This document shows positions 1 to 9,365 of a DNA stretch of 64,000 nucleotides, one piece after another. The position numbers and the translations under genes are program-made. This DNA comes from CAVPJC01 sp963705155. GTDB taxonomy: Bacteria; Chloroflexota; Anaerolineae; Anaerolineales; UBA4823. The notes beneath the pieces were generated by a model. That model searched no databases, was not told where the DNA came from, and was given only the letters and a program-made list of their open reading frames with translations. The stretch spans positions 62,001-126,000 of the forward strand of contig CAVPJC010000013.1 in NCBI GenBank assembly GCA_963705155.1. The letters are read 5' to 3'. Each line of letters begins with the position of its first letter. Position 1 is the stretch's first letter.

Positions 1-515
1 GGCGGAACGCTGCTCGGAGCACCCTGAAGCGCTGGCGTTCAACTATGATCCCGCTGCTGACTTCGCTGGTGGTGGCGCTGGGCGGTCTGTACCTGGGCTG
101 GTTGGTCTACCGCAATGTGACCGCCGGCGCGCAGGACCCGGTAGAAAAGGCCATGCCCGGCGTGCACCGGCTGTTGAAGAACAAGTATTACTTCGACGAG
201 CTGTACGATGCCATCTTCGTGCGCTCTGCCACCTGGATGGCCGAGACCTTCTCGAACTGGATGGACCGGGAGGTCATCGACGGCGTCCTGCACTGGGTGG
301 CGCGCATTTCGCCAATGATCGGCACCTTCTTCCGCGAGTACATCGACAAGCCGATCATCAACGAGTTTATCGGCGATGACATCGCCGAGGGTGTGAAGTG
401 GTTTGGGCGCACGCTGCGACCGATCCAGACGGGGCGCATTCAGCAGTACATGATCGGCGCGCTGGTGACGATGGCGGCCTTCAGCGTGCTGTTTTATTAT
501 CTGCATTGTTCATGA
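1..515 (+). CDS. nuoL: NADH-quinone oxidoreductase subunit L, C-terminal part
   Basis: This is the last part of the antiporter-like, proton-pumping membrane subunit at the far end of complex I; the gene begins before the window. The visible 156 residues from position 45 hold a transmembrane helix (GGLYLGWLVYR), a long soluble or amphipathic stretch containing FDELYD, and the final transmembrane helix (YMIGALVTMAAFSVLFYYL). Upstream of about position 43 the coding frame differs by one (EHPEALAFNY is read in frame 2), so one indel lies there. The stretch between the last two helices is the lateral helix of NuoL and looks about 27-30 residues longer than usual. nuoM follows after 17 bases. Family assignment is firm; the length comparison is from memory. 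Confidence 0.9.
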   Translation, partial: RNAARSTLKRWRSTMIPLLTSLVVALGGLYLGWLVYRNVTAGAQDPVEKAMPGVHRLLKNKYYFDELYDAIFVRSATWMAETFSNWMDREVIDGVLHWVARISPMIGTFFREYIDKPIINEFIGDDIAEGVKWFGRTLRPIQTGRIQQYMIGALVTMAAFSVLFYYLHCS

Positions 516-532
516 AGTAGAAGGAGCGAACG

Positions 533-2090
533 ATGGATTTCATCGCAAGTCATTTGTTATCGCTCATCCTCTTCTCCCCGCTGCTGGCGGCGCTGGTGAT
601 GGTGCTGCTGCCCAGAGAGCAGGAGAATCTGATCCGCTGGACGGCTTTTTTGCTCAGCTTTGTGCCGTTCGGCCTGACCCTGGCGCTGTGGTTCGGTTTC
701 GACGCCAGCCAGCCGGGCTTCCAGTTCGAAGAGAAGGCCATCTGGTACGCCGCCATCAGCTCGTCTTACCACCTGGGTGTGGACGGCATCTCGCTGACCA
801 TGGTGCTGCTCACCACCCTGCTCACCCCGCTGGCGATCCTGGCCTCCTTCACCATCACCGAAAACGTTAAGGCGTACATGGTGCTGTTCTTCCTGCTGGA
901 GATGGGCATGCTGGGGGTGTTCATCTCGCTGGATTTGCTGCTGTTCTTCGTCTTCTGGGAGTTTGGCCTGGTGCCGATGTACTTCCTGATCAACCAGTGG
1001 GGCAGCGAGAAGGGCGAGCGCGAAATCTGGGGCGGGCGCAAGGTCCCGGCGCGGACCTACGCCTCCTTCAAGTTCATGATCTACACCATGGCCGGCTCGC
1101 TGGGTCTGCTGCTGGCGATCCAGATGATCGGCGTGGCGGCGGGAACCTTTGACTTGCCGAGGCTTTTCGAGATCTGGCCGACGCTGAATTCGCTGGACGC
1201 TGTATCGCTGGGTCTCTCCATCGGCACGGTCAAGGCCATCGCCTTCTGGGCTTTCGTCGATCGCCTTTGCCATCAAGGTGCCGGTGTGGCCCTTCCACAC
1301 CTGGCTGCCCGACGCCCACACCGAAGCGCCCACCGCCGGCTCGATGATCCTGGCGGGCGTGCTGCTCAAGCTGGGCGCCTATGGCTTCCTGCGCCTGGTG
1401 CTGCCGCTCTATCCCGAAGAAGCCAAGCAGTATGCCGGGGCGCTGGCCTTCCTGGCGGTGATGGCGATCATCTTTGGCGCCTTCGCCTCCTACGGGCAGA
1501 CGGATTTCAAGCGCCTGGTGGCGTATTCATCGGTCAACCACATGGGCTTTGTGGTGCTGGGCATCGCCGCGGCGGCCTATGCCACGCGGCACCGAGAACG
1601 CCAACATCGCCCTCAACGGGGCGGTGCTGCAGATGTTCAACCACGGTCTTTCGGCGGCAGGCATGTTCTTCCTGGTCGGCGTGATCTACGAGCGCACGCA
1701 CACCCGCAACCTGAATGAATTCGGCGGGCTGTTCCCGCTGGTGCCGGTATACGGCGGTATCTTGATCTTTACCTCCATGGCCTCGTTGGGCCTGCCCGGG
1801 CTGAACGGCTTCATCTCCGAATTCCTGGTGGTGCGAGGCTCCTGGCCGATCTTCACCCTCTTCACTGCCCTGGCGATGATCGGCCTGTTCTTCACCGGCG
1901 CCTACATCCTCAAAGGCATCAAGATGGTGCTGCACGGCCCGCTGAATGAGCACTGGGTGGGGCACCTGACAGAGATCAATGCCCGCGAGATCTTTGTCAT
2001 CACGCCGCTGATGGTGCTTGATCGCTGTGGATCGGCGTGTGGCCCGGCTGGATCCTGGATGTGATCAACACGGTGACGATGTTGTTCTAA
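533..2090 (+). CDS. nuoM: NADH-quinone oxidoreductase subunit M (first copy)
   Basis: Antiporter-like membrane subunit of complex I. The ATG at 533 follows an AAGGAG ribosome site. Conserved features are the TM5 glutamate in FFVFWEFGLVPMY, the TM7 lysine in AIKVPVWPFHTWLPDAH and the TM8 lysine in GVLLKLGAYGF. The frame is broken near 1258 and 1594 (each a one-base insertion) and again near 2015, so the complete protein of about 518 residues must be pieced from three or four frames. The last codons end at a TAA at 2088-2090. It lies between nuoL and a second nuoM. The indels look like sequence errors because conservation continues on both sides of every break. Confidence 0.93.
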
Positions 2091-2166
2091 ACTTGATACG
2101 GGTTACGCATCACGCATCAACTCGTGATCGCCTGCATGCTGCGGGACCGTGATCAGGAGGTGACAT

Positions 2167-3659
2167 ATGCAATTTCCTATCTTGAGTGTCATCGTTTTCA
2201 CCCCCATCATCGCCGGGATGCTGCATCCTGCTGATCCCGGCCGATCGCAAAGACGGAGGTGCGCGTCACCGCCCTGGCGGCTGCCACCTTCGCCCTGTTG
2301 CTGTCGATCTGGGCGTATTTTTCCTACGATCGTTGCCGCCGGCGGCTACCAGTTCGTCGAAAAATACAACTGGCTGCCCGCAGCTGGGCATTTCCTACCA
2401 CGTCGGCGTCGATGGGATGAACGCCCCGCTGGTGCTGCTGACCGGCGTGGTGATGTTCACCGGTGTGCTGATCTCCTGGGGCATCGACGACCGGCCGCGT
2501 GAGTTCTTCGCCTTCCTCTTCATCCTGGCGACCGGTGTGTTCGGCGTGTTCGTGGCCCTGGACCTGTTCATGCTGTTCTTCTTCTACGAGATCGCCGTCT
2601 TCCCGATGTACCTGCTGATCGCCATCTGGGGCTGGAAGGTGACCCGCGAATACGCCGCCATGAAGCTGACCCTGTACCTGTTCATCGGCTCGGTGGTCGC
2701 CCTGGTCGGCGCGCTGGCGATGTACTTCGGCTCCGGCACTGGGCACCTTCGATATGATCTTGCACGCTGGAGCAAGCGCGGACTTTCTCGACGACTTGCT
2801 TTCCAGACAGTCTTCTGGTTCCCGTTCGTGTTCTTCGGTTTCGCCGTGCTGGGCGGCATCTTCCCCTTCCACAACTGGATCCCGGATGGCCACGTGGCGG
2901 CGCCCACGGCCGTCTCGATGTTCCACGCCGGCGTGCTGATGAAGCTGGGTGCTTTTGCCGCCCTGCGCGTGGGCATTATGCTGCTGCCCGAAGGCGCCAA
3001 GTTCCACATGCCCTGGATCATCCTGGCTGGCGTGGTCAACGTGGTTTACGGCGCTTCATCGCCATGGTGCAGACGGATTTCAAATACGTCATCGGTTTCT
3101 CGTCCGTCTCGCACATGGGTCTGGTGGCGATGGGCTTTGCCACGCTCGACCAAGAACGGCATGATCGGCGCCGGCGTGCAGATGTTCTCGCACGGGGTGA
3201 TGACGGCTCTCTTCTTTGCTGTGGTCGGCATGGTTTACGACCAGGCGCACACGCGTGAGATCCCACAGCTGGGCGGCTTCCGCAAGGTGATGCCGCTGGT
3301 GGCGCTGGCCTTCATCATCGGCGGTCTGGTCTCGATGGGCATGCCCGGTTTTTCCGGTTTTATCGCCGAGTTCCCGATCTTCATGGGCGTGTGGGAAGCC
3401 AGCCCGATGCATTGCCATCATCGCCGCCATCTCGATTGTCATTACCGCGGCCTATATCATCCGCATCATCGGAAGGTCTTCTTTGGCGCCATCCCTGCGG
3501 AGTTCGAAGGCCACGTTCACGATGTGACCGTGCTGGACAAGATGGCCGCTGGTCCTGCTCGCGTTGATCCTGATCGGTGTGGGCGTCTACCCGTCGATCA
3601 TGGTGCCGCTGGTGCAGTCGGGAGTGGATAACATCCTGCGCCTGCTGGGAGGTGCATAG
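2167..3659 (+). CDS. nuoM: NADH-quinone oxidoreductase subunit M (second copy)
   Basis: A second NuoM-type subunit of about 495 residues, preceded by a strong ribosome site (AGGAGGTGA) seven bases before the ATG. The TM5 glutamate is present in FFFYEIAVFPMY and the TM8 lysine in GVLMKLGAFAALRV. The TM7 segment reads FGFAVLGGIFPFHNWIPDGH, so the lysine usual in this helix is absent although no indel falls there. About eleven indels (near 2225, 2251, 2331, 2378, 2737, 2806, 3053, 3151, 3416, 3472 and 3553) break the frame; eight are insertions. The end is the TAG at 3657-3659, overlapping the GTG start of nuoN. The sequence differs clearly from the first copy, so this is not a recent duplication. 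Confidence 0.9.
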
Positions 3660-5135
3660 TGGAAACGGCTTTGTTTGCAGGCAATTTTGAGCCTTCGATG
3701 ATATTGGCGGTGCTGCCGGAGATCTTGATCCTGGTTCTGGCGCTGGTTGTGCTCGGCCTGGACCTGGTGTTGAATGAGGAACGGCGCGGCAGCCTGGGCT
3801 GGGTGACTGCCGCCGGGCTGCTTTATCATCATCGGTCTGAGCCTGGCGCTGGCGCGGCCCGGCGCCGAGCCGCGCCTGGTGTGGGGCGGTATGCTCCGCC
3901 ACGACTGGCTGGCCTTTATCTTCAAGCTGCTGTTCCTGTTTGCCGCGGCTATCACGGCGCTCTTCTCCATCGATACTGGCACGGTGGGCAAGCGCGGCGA
4001 GTTCTACCTGCTGATGCTGGCTTCCACCCTGGGCATGAGCCTGATGGCTCCGCAGCCGACCTGGTCATGCTCTATCTGGCGATCGAGACCACCTCGATCC
4101 CGCATGTATATCCTGGCAGGTTTCCTGACCCAGCGATGAGAAATCGACCGAGTCCGGCTTCAAGTATCTGCTGTTTGGCGCCATGACCTCGGCGGTCATG
4201 CTGTACGGCTTCAGCCTGCTGTACGGCTTCACCGGCACCACCAACCTGTACGCCTTGGCAGCCAGGCCTCGAATCGGGGCAGTTGCCCATGGCGGCGCTT
4301 TTCGGCAGCCTGCTGCTGGTCATTGGTGGGCTTCGGCTTCAAGATCTCCGCTGTGCCGCTGCACTTCTGGGCGCCGGATGTGTACGAAGGCGCGCCGACG
4401 CCGATCGCCGGCTTTCTTTCCACTGCTTCCAAGGCGGCCGGATTTGCCGTCCTGATGCGGGTTCTGATGGCGGCATTTCCGATCGACATGGCGCCTTACT
4501 GGGCGGCGGTGCTGGCGGCCATCTCGACCGCCACGATGACAGTGGGCAATTTGCTGGCGATTTGGCGCAGAAGAACATCAAGCGCATGCTGGCTTACTCT
4601 TCGATTGCCCACGCCGGCTATGCCCTGATCGGTCTGGTGGCGCTTTCGGAGTTGGGCGTTACCAGCGTGGTCTTCTACCTGGTTGCTTACATCGTCACCA
4701 ACCTGGCAGCCTTTGGCGTGGTTGCGGCTTTTGGGCGCATTGCCGGCTCGGATGAGATCGCCGCCTATGCCGGGCTGAGCCGGCGCTCGCCCGGGACTGG
4801 CGCTGGTGATGCTGGTGGCTTTTCTCTCCCTGGCGGGCATGCCGCCCTTTGGCGGGTTTGTGGTTAAATTTGCTGTGTTTGCTGCGGCGGTCAATGCAGG
4901 CCTGGTCTGGCTGGCGATCGTCGGTGTGCTCAACTCGATCATCGGTCTGTACTACTACCTGACGGTGCTCAAGGTGGTTTACCTGTACCGCTCAGAGGAT
5001 GAAGACAAGCCTCTGCCGGTCACGCGGCCGTATGTCCTGGCCCTGAGTGTGCTGGTCGTGGGCATCATCTTGATCGGCACGGTGCTGGCGCCCTGGTTCA
5101 GTATGTCGACTACCGCGGCGGCGGCGTTGTTTTAA
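3659..5135 (+). CDS. nuoN: NADH-quinone oxidoreductase subunit N
   Basis: Third type of antiporter-like complex I subunit, about 490 residues. The GTG start at 3659 overlaps the upstream stop by one base and has GGGAGGTG just before it. Typical NuoN segments include YLAIETTSIPMYILAGF, KISAVPLHFWAPDVYEGAP, QKNIKRMLAYSSIAHAGY and LSLAGMPPFGGFVVKF. The frame is broken about eight times (near 3822, 4048, 4103, 4132, 4264, 4329, 4560 and 4793), with six insertions and two deletions. The last 110 residues are read cleanly to the TAA at 5133-5135. It closes the nuo operon; a new promoter follows. Confidence 0.92.
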
Positions 5136-5151
5136 GCTGACAGCTAATTCA

Positions 5152-5181
5152 TTGACGATGATTGGACGATTGTGATAAAAT
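5152..5181 (+). promoter_or_regulatory. Predicted sigma-70-type promoter of the ATP synthase Fo genes
   Basis: TTGACG at 5152-5157 and TAAAAT at 5176-5181 are separated by 18 bases. Initiation about seven bases after the -10 would fall at 5187-5189, only a few bases before the ATG at 5191, so the transcript would have almost no leader. No ribosome site is visible before that ATG. Confidence 0.6.
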
Positions 5182-5190
5182 TCGCCCGCT

Positions 5191-5502
5191 ATGAGTATGA
5201 CCTCTAAGCCGCCCGAAAAGCCGCCGTCGGCTTATGTCTTTAACATGAAGTTTGCCACGGTGGGGGCGCAAGTGGGCTGCCTCACGCTGATCATCGTGCT
5301 GGCATCCGTCTTCGGGGGGATCTGGCTGGATCGATTCCTGGGGACAAAGCCGGCTCTAACTGTACTACTGGTACTTGGCTCTGCGCCGATTTCGCTCTTC
5401 CTGACGTTCTGGATCGCCATGCGCTCGATCCGCGATCAGAACCCCCAGGCAGGTGCAAATCCGCAGGCAACTGCACGAAAGGAGGATAGCGATAGTGAGT
5501 GA
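5191..5502 (+). CDS. AtpZ/AtpI-like accessory protein of ATP synthase
   Basis: A 103-residue protein with two hydrophobic helices (about residues 25-48 and 56-76) in a GCLTLIIVL...GGIWLDRFLG pattern typical of the AtpZ/AtpI group of small proteins that sit first in F-type ATP synthase operons. These proteins have been linked to c-ring assembly and ion handling. The C-terminal 25 residues are polar and probably cytoplasmic. The gene overlaps atpB by eight bases, which supports translational coupling. The call rests on topology and position more than on strongly conserved residues. Confidence 0.75.
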   Translation: MSMTSKPPEKPPSAYVFNMKFATVGAQVGCLTLIIVLASVFGGIWLDRFLGTKPALTVLLVLGSAPISLFLTFWIAMRSIRDQNPQAGANPQATARKEDSDSE

Positions 5503-6547
5503 AGCAAAAGCCGAGAAACGAACCCCGGTAAAGCGCTGGATCGTGCTTGCCTTGATCATTGCAGGCATATACGCCGCCTTTATTGGGCCATCTATCCTTA
5601 AACCCATCAGCCCGGTGGTGGTGCTGCCGGGTGAGCCTACCGGACTGGCGATCGGTGGTTTTCAAATCACCAATACCATTCTGGCAACCCTGATTGCCGA
5701 TGTGCTGTTGCTCTTGATGGGCTTCGGAGCACTGAGGTTCTCACGCCGGGGCAGCCTGGTTCCTGCCGGGTTCTACAATGCCTTCGAGGCGATTGTTGAA
5801 TTCCTGTGGAACACCGTCGAAGGTGCAGCCGGCAGCAAGTGGGGTAAACGCATATTCCCGCTTACGGGTACTATTTTCCTGCTCATCTTTGTGGCCAACA
5901 TGATCAAGCTGGTGCCCGGGTTTGAGAGCATCGGGTACCTGATCGAGAGGCACGAAGGCGTTGGCTACGCCCCGGTGGCCCTGGTGGGTGGATTGTACAC
6001 CATCGATAAAGGTCAGCCTGTGCGCTGTGGAAGAGCACGCAACAGCCGAAACCGCAGCTACGGAAGGCGAGCACTCTGCTGAAGCCAGCGCTGAGCTGTG
6101 CCATTCCTGTGAGGTGGTGCCTTTCCTGCGCGGCTCGGCCACCGACTTGAACTTCCCGTTTGCCCTGGCGTTCATCACGGTGGTGATGACGCAGGTCTAC
6201 GGCGTCTGGGCATTGGGGCCTTCTTATTTCGAAAAATACTTCCAGTTCAAGGCCCTGATCAGCGGCGGCCCCTTCGGGGCGATTAATTTTGCTGTGGGGT
6301 TGTTGGAGGTTATCCTGGAGTTCGCCAAGATCCTCTCGTTCGGCTTCCGGTTATTTGGCAATATCTTTGCCGGCGCCCTGCTTGCTGTCCATCGTGGGCG
6401 CCCTGACGGCGGTTGTCGTACCGGCGGGCCTGTACCTGTTTCGAAGTCTTCTTTGGCGTCATCCAGGCTTATGTGTTCTTCTTGTTGGCTACCATGTTCA
6501 CCAGCGGAGCCACGGTCAGCCATCACGGCGGCGAAGAGCACCACTAA
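5495..6547 (+). CDS. atpB: ATP synthase Fo subunit a
   Basis: Membrane stator subunit carrying the proton half-channels. I place the start at the GTG at 5495, which follows AAAGGAGG at 5478-5485; upstream starts would lie deep inside the preceding gene. Conserved segments are the NMIKLVPGFE helix, DLNFPFALAFITVV and the essential-arginine helix FGFRLFGNIFAGALL. Between the second and third segments there is a His/Glu-rich loop. One-base insertions near 6014, 6388 and 6446 break the frame; the C-terminus ends GGEEHH with TAA at 6545-6547. About 350 residues in total. Confidence 0.93.
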
Positions 6548-6593
6548 TTTTTGGAATCATCTATCAAATCAAGAAAAATGGAGTGAATATGAC

Positions 6594-6830
6594 ATGACCG
6601 GAGATATTGTTGAGGCGATGAGCTTGCTGGGTGCTGGTTTGGCGATGTTGGGCGCGATTGGCGCTGGTGTAGGTGTGGGTATTGCGGCATCCGGCGGTGT
6701 GCAGGCCATGGGACGCAACCCCGATGCTACCCCAACCATTCAGACCAATATGATCCTGGGTATGGCCTTCGCCGAAGCGGTTGCCATCTATGCCCTTGCC
6801 GTGGCTCTGATCATCATTTTCGCAGCCTAG
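6594..6830 (+). CDS. atpE: ATP synthase Fo subunit c
   Basis: A 78-residue two-helix proteolipid that forms the rotor ring. Helix 1 is GGVQ-terminated with the glycine-rich motif GAGVGVGIAASG, the loop is the usual RNPD, and helix 2 carries the ion-binding glutamate in FAEAVAIYALAVALI. The residues associated with sodium-binding rings (a glutamine in helix 1 and Ser-Thr directly after the glutamate) are not present, so proton coupling is the more likely reading. It sits between atpB and the b-type subunit gene, with GGAG upstream of the ATG at 6594. The sequence is intact. Confidence 0.96.
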   Translation: MTGDIVEAMSLLGAGLAMLGAIGAGVGVGIAASGGVQAMGRNPDATPTIQTNMILGMAFAEAVAIYALAVALIIIFAA

Positions 6831-6853
6831 GGTCTTAAAGGAGAGTATTCTCG

Positions 6854-7591
6854 ATGGCAAAACTAGGCATTAATCTTGGATTTTTCCTGTTCCAGGTCTT
6901 TAACTTTACTGTTCTTGCAATCCTGCTGTATGCCTGGGCCTACAAGCCTATTCTGAAAATGCTGGAAAATCGCAAGAACAAGATTGCCCAGGGCCTGGAA
7001 GATGCGCGTGTGGCCGCTGAAGCGCGCGCCAACGCCGAGAAAGACGCCCGTGATATCCTCGCCAAAGCCCAGGCTGAAGCCAATGCCAAGGTGCGCGAGG
7101 CCACCGAGAGGGCGGAAGCTGCCGGACGCGAGGTGATGGCCCAGACTGAGGCCGATGCTGCCAAGGCGCGTGAAGCCGCCCTGGCTGAAGCTGCCCTGGA
7201 GCGCGACCGTCTTCTGGCGGACGTGCGCGGCCAGGTGGCTGCCCTGGCGATGGCAGCCACGCAACGCCTGATTGGTGAAGCGCTGGATGAAAAGCGCCAG
7301 CATGTGTTGATCGACGAGTTCTTCTCGGGCATCAAATCTGGCAAAGTGACTGTGCTGCAAGGCGAAGGCCTGGGCGGCTCTGCAGCCGAAATTACCAGCG
7401 CACTGCCGCTCACGCCTGCAGAGCAGGAAACTGTGAAGTCTGACGTGCTGGCAAAAATTGGCAGCCAGGCCACCGTCGCTTTTCGCGTCGATCCGTCCAT
7501 ACTGGGCGGGTTGGTGGTGCGCGTAGGCGATAAAGTTTTGGATGGTTCGGTAGAAGGCCAACTGGAATCGATGCGCCAGAGCTTGCGCTAG
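6854..7591 (+). CDS. atpF: ATP synthase subunit b fused to a delta-like C-terminal domain
   Basis: A 245-residue protein. Residues 1-30 form a membrane anchor (FFLFQVFNFTVLAILLYAWAY), followed by the b-subunit dimerisation region, a long Ala/Glu/Arg-rich coiled coil to about residue 150. The last 70 residues (ITSALPLTPAEQE to LESMRQSLR) resemble the C-terminal half of the delta/OSCP subunit, including the pattern FRVDPSILGGLVVRVGDKVL. A complete N-terminal delta domain is not visible. No separate atpH, atpA, atpG, atpD or atpC follows; the next gene is murE. The F1 genes must lie elsewhere unless the assembly is broken here. AGGAGAG precedes the ATG. Confidence 0.9.
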   Translation: MAKLGINLGFFLFQVFNFTVLAILLYAWAYKPILKMLENRKNKIAQGLEDARVAAEARANAEKDARDILAKAQAEANAKVREATERAEAAGREVMAQTEADAAKAREAALAEAALERDRLLADVRGQVAALAMAATQRLIGEALDEKRQHVLIDEFFSGIKSGKVTVLQGEGLGGSAAEITSALPLTPAEQETVKSDVLAKIGSQATVAFRVDPSILGGLVVRVGDKVLDGSVEGQLESMRQSLR

Positions 7592-7610
7592 AGCTTTTTT
7601 CCTGATCGAC

Positions 7611-7669
7611 ACCGCCAAGAAGCAAAGGACGCGAAGTTTATTGCTTTGTGTCCTGTGCCTCTTGGCGGT
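7611..7669. repeat. Large imperfect palindrome between atpF and murE
   Basis: The arms at 7611-7636 and about 7644-7669 match at 22 of 26 positions when one is reverse-complemented, starting with a perfect ACCGCCAAGA / TCTTGGCGGT block. It could act as a transcription terminator for the atp operon or be a copy of a dispersed palindromic repeat. There is no strong T-run after it. Whether other copies exist cannot be seen from this window. Confidence 0.7.
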
Positions 7670-7697
7670 TCACATTTCAGCCGTTCGGTCAAAGATT

Positions 7698-9303
7698 GTG
7701 GAATCACACGCAGTACCCCTGGAAGATCTGATTGCAGGCCTGCCGCCGGGCATGCTGATCCACGCTCCGCCGGCAGCCGGCCGGTTGGTGAGCGGGATTG
7801 TGCTCGATTCTCGCCAGGTGCAGCCCGGTAGTTTGTTTGTGGCCCTGACCGGCGGCGTTACCGATGGACACAATTATTTCCCACAGGCCGTAAAGGCCGG
7901 TGCGGTTGCACTGGTGGGCCAACAACCTGACCCGGGAACCGGACTGCCGTACTTGCAGGTGCAAGACAGCCGCCGTGCGCTCGCCTATCTCTCGGCGGCT
8001 TTCCATGGTTTCCCGGCGCGGCGAGCTGGTGGTGATCGGGGTTACCGGCACAGATGGAAAAACGACTACCTCAAATTTAATTTACCAGATACTCCTGGCT
8101 GCCGGGTTTCGAGCGGGGTTGATCTCAACTGTCAATGCCGTCATTGGCCCGCAAACGTTGGATACCGGTTTTCATGTTACCACCCCGGAAGCGCCGGACG
8201 TGCAGCGTTATCTGGCGTTGATGGTTGCAGCCGGGCTGACCCATGTGGTGCTCGAATCAACATCGCATGGACTTGCCCAGCAGCGTGTGACTGCCTGTGA
8301 GTTTGATCTGGCGGTGGTGACGAATATCACGCATGAACACCTGGATTTTCACGGTAGCTTTGACGCCTATCGCGCGGCCAAGGGCCGGTTATTTACTTCG
8401 CTGGCTGCCACGCCTGTCAAACCGCACTTCCCGCTGCGGGCTGCCATCCTCAACCGCGACGATGCCTCCTATGAATATCTGCTGGGTTTGCTGCCGCCGC
8501 CGGAGCAGGCGCAAGGATTGCGCCGTTTGAGCTATGGCCTGACCGCCAGGGCTGACATACATGCAGAGGGCGTGTCTCACACGCCCGCAGGACTGCGTTT
8601 CACCGCTCTGGGGCCGGGCTGGCAGGTGCCTGTCGCCAGCCGCCTGGTGGGGAATTTCAATCTTTCAAATTGCCTGGCTGCCATGGCTGCTGCTGAGGCG
8701 CTGGGTATTCATCCACAAGCGGCGGCAATGGGTATTGCTGCTTTACCGGGCATACCCGGTCGTATGGAACCGGTTGAGGCTGGACAGGATTTTCTGGCGT
8801 TGGTGGATTTTGCTCACACCCCGAATGCGCTGCGGCAAGCCCTGCTGGCTGCCCGTCAAATCTTGCAAGCGGCTCATGGAAACGGCAGGGTGATTGCCGT
8901 ATTTGGCTCGGCAGGGCTGCGAGACCGTGCAAAACGGCGCATGATGGCTGAAGTCGCCGTTGAGCTGGCCGATCTCTCCATTTTTACCGCCGAAGATCCC
9001 CGAACTGAGTCGGTGGAGGATATCCTGGCTGAGATGGCTGCCGGCGCAGAGAGCCAGGGGGGCGTGGAAGGCCGCAACTTCTGGCGTATTCCAGATCGTG
9101 GTGAAGCCTTGCGTTTCGCGCTGGCGCAGGCTCGCCCTCATGACCTTGTCATTGCTCTGGGAAAAGGCCACGAGCAGTCGATGTGTTTTGGTGAAATAGA
9201 GTACCCGTGGGATGACCGGATCGCACTGCGGGCAGCACTGGCAGAGAAATTGGGTGTAACAGGGCCGCCAATGCCCTTTTTACCCACCTGGCACGGAATG
9301 TAG
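7698..9303 (+). CDS. murE: UDP-N-acetylmuramyl-tripeptide synthetase (Mur ligase)
   Basis: Cytoplasmic ATP-dependent ligase adding the third residue to the peptidoglycan stem peptide. The N-terminal UDP-binding domain has DSRQVQPGSLFVAL, the central domain has the ATP site GVTGTDGKTTT, the substrate motif STSHGLAQ and NITHEHLDFHG, and the C-terminal domain has FGSAGLRDRAKR. In place of the DNPR motif that marks diaminopimelate-adding enzymes it has EDPR. One insertion near 8026 breaks the frame between the first two domains. The chosen start is the GTG at 7698, just before the conserved N-terminus; no good ribosome site is visible. About 530 residues. It stands alone rather than in a cell-wall cluster. 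Confidence 0.9.
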
Positions 9304-9318
9304 ATCGTGAGACAATGC

Positions 9319-9352
9319 AAAACAGCCAGCCATTTTACAGGCTGGCTGTTTT
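9319..9352. terminator. Bidirectional intrinsic terminator after murE
   Basis: Perfect 13-bp stem (AAAACAGCCAGCC with its complement) around an eight-base loop, flanked by A-rich and T-rich ends. It lies between murE and the convergent RAM-domain gene, so it can serve both strands. Confidence 0.9.
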
Positions 9353-9365
9353 GTGTTTGAAGTGA

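Noticed and set aside
1..6547. nuo and atp genes as true pseudogenes
   Set aside because: Eleven frame breaks in one gene with full conservation between them, and similar breaks in essential genes, point to sequence errors.
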